64,000 nucleotides of DNA, taken from the NCBI GenBank assembly GCA_034231615.1, contig CM067298.1, positions 65,153,585 through 65,217,584 of the forward strand, given 5' to 3'. The position numbers and the translations under genes are program-made. Below the pieces are notes generated by a model. It had not been told where the DNA came from. It ran no database searches and worked only from the letters and a program-made list of their open reading frames with translations. Of the stretch, positions 63,541 to 64,000 are shown piece after piece; positions within the stretch are counted from its first letter, which is position 1; every line of letters starts with the position of its first letter. This DNA comes from Meghimatium bilineatum (taxonomy: Eukaryota; Mollusca; Gastropoda; Stylommatophora; Philomycidae).

Positions 63541-64000
63541 ATAGATTATGGCATGATTAGTTTGTGCTTCATTTTCTTCCCCAATGGGGGATGAAGAAAC
63601 TGAGCTGCAGTTGTCATAATTATAAATTATTTAGACAAATTATAGGTCCTTGTGAAGACAAATTAAATTATTTGTTCTAGTCTGTCAAGATAGAATAACA
63701 AACTTTGACAGCTATATCTTTTATTTAAAAAATCAAAACAATATATAGGCCTACACAAATACAAGAAAATAGAAATATTCACAATGTCAACTTACTTGAA
63801 AGTAAAAGTTCCTAAAGCATAATATTATTATTTCTTAATGATGTAGATAGTAGATCTATATCTAATCATGAACAAATGAAGCACAAGATGATATAAATTA
63901 GCAAATGTTTATGATGTCAGTAACATATGGAACAATAGCTACCTAATTTCACATTCACAAATTCTCAAAAGTGTGATGAAAATTCAAAATATATAAATAT
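63541..64000. other. No gene recognised
   Basis: AT-rich sequence with a GGCCTA motif at 63748. No exon, including none resembling a peptidyl-alpha-hydroxyglycine lyase. Confidence 0.5.

Noticed and set aside
62011-64000. Peptidyl-alpha-hydroxyglycine lyase (PAL) exons
   Set aside because: I scanned the remaining + strand and saw no splice-bounded frame with PAL-like motifs; only a SINE and a decayed LINE.

Overview
This is 64 kb of AT-rich, intron-dominated animal DNA, not microbial. It has GT/AG spliced exons, tRNA-derived SINEs, many LINE fragments, hAT-type MITEs, simple repeats and minisatellites. The repeat mix and the exon sequences suggest an invertebrate, possibly a lophotrochozoan such as a mollusc, but the sequence alone does not fix the species.

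One host gene can be read with confidence. It is a peptidylglycine alpha-hydroxylating monooxygenase (PHM, the copper/ascorbate half of peptide C-terminal amidation) on the + strand, in 13 coding exons from 19699 to 62010. The joined reading frame keeps phase across every junction and gives 392 residues: a signal peptide, both copper sites (H75/H76/H152 and H223/H225/M295) and an acidic C-terminus ending in a stop. No peptidyl-alpha-hydroxyglycine lyase (PAL) domain or membrane anchor is present. The acceptor just before the ATG implies at least one upstream 5' UTR exon that I cannot locate. About 1.2 kb of coding sequence is spread over 42 kb.

Layout. 1-19686: no host coding sequence recognised; LINE remnants (3.4-4.7, 5.4-6.3, 10.9-12.3, 14.6-15.85, 16.4-16.6 kb), a degenerate 23-bp minisatellite (8.7-10.0 kb) split by a 287-bp retroposon, three hAT MITEs and a SINE. 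19.7-29 kb: first PHM exons with a complex nested repeat at 23.7-28.3 kb. 29-45 kb: middle exons, intronic duplications, several short retroposons and a 1.2-kb element with 12-bp target duplications. 45-57 kb: copper-M site exons, a twin-primed LINE copy (49.0-50.0 kb) and an intact 1283-aa EN-RT-RNase H LINE ORF (53065-56916) lying in sense inside an intron. 57-62 kb: last PHM exons, a foldback repeat and a LINE 3' end. 62-64 kb: polyadenylation signal, a SINE and a decayed LINE.

I did not find an obviously new functional system. The items most worth checking are the repeat family with 12-bp target duplications, the template-switch-like duplication in the PHM introns, the foldback family with a possible hammerhead-like core, and the lyase-less PHM that lacks the first conserved disulfide.
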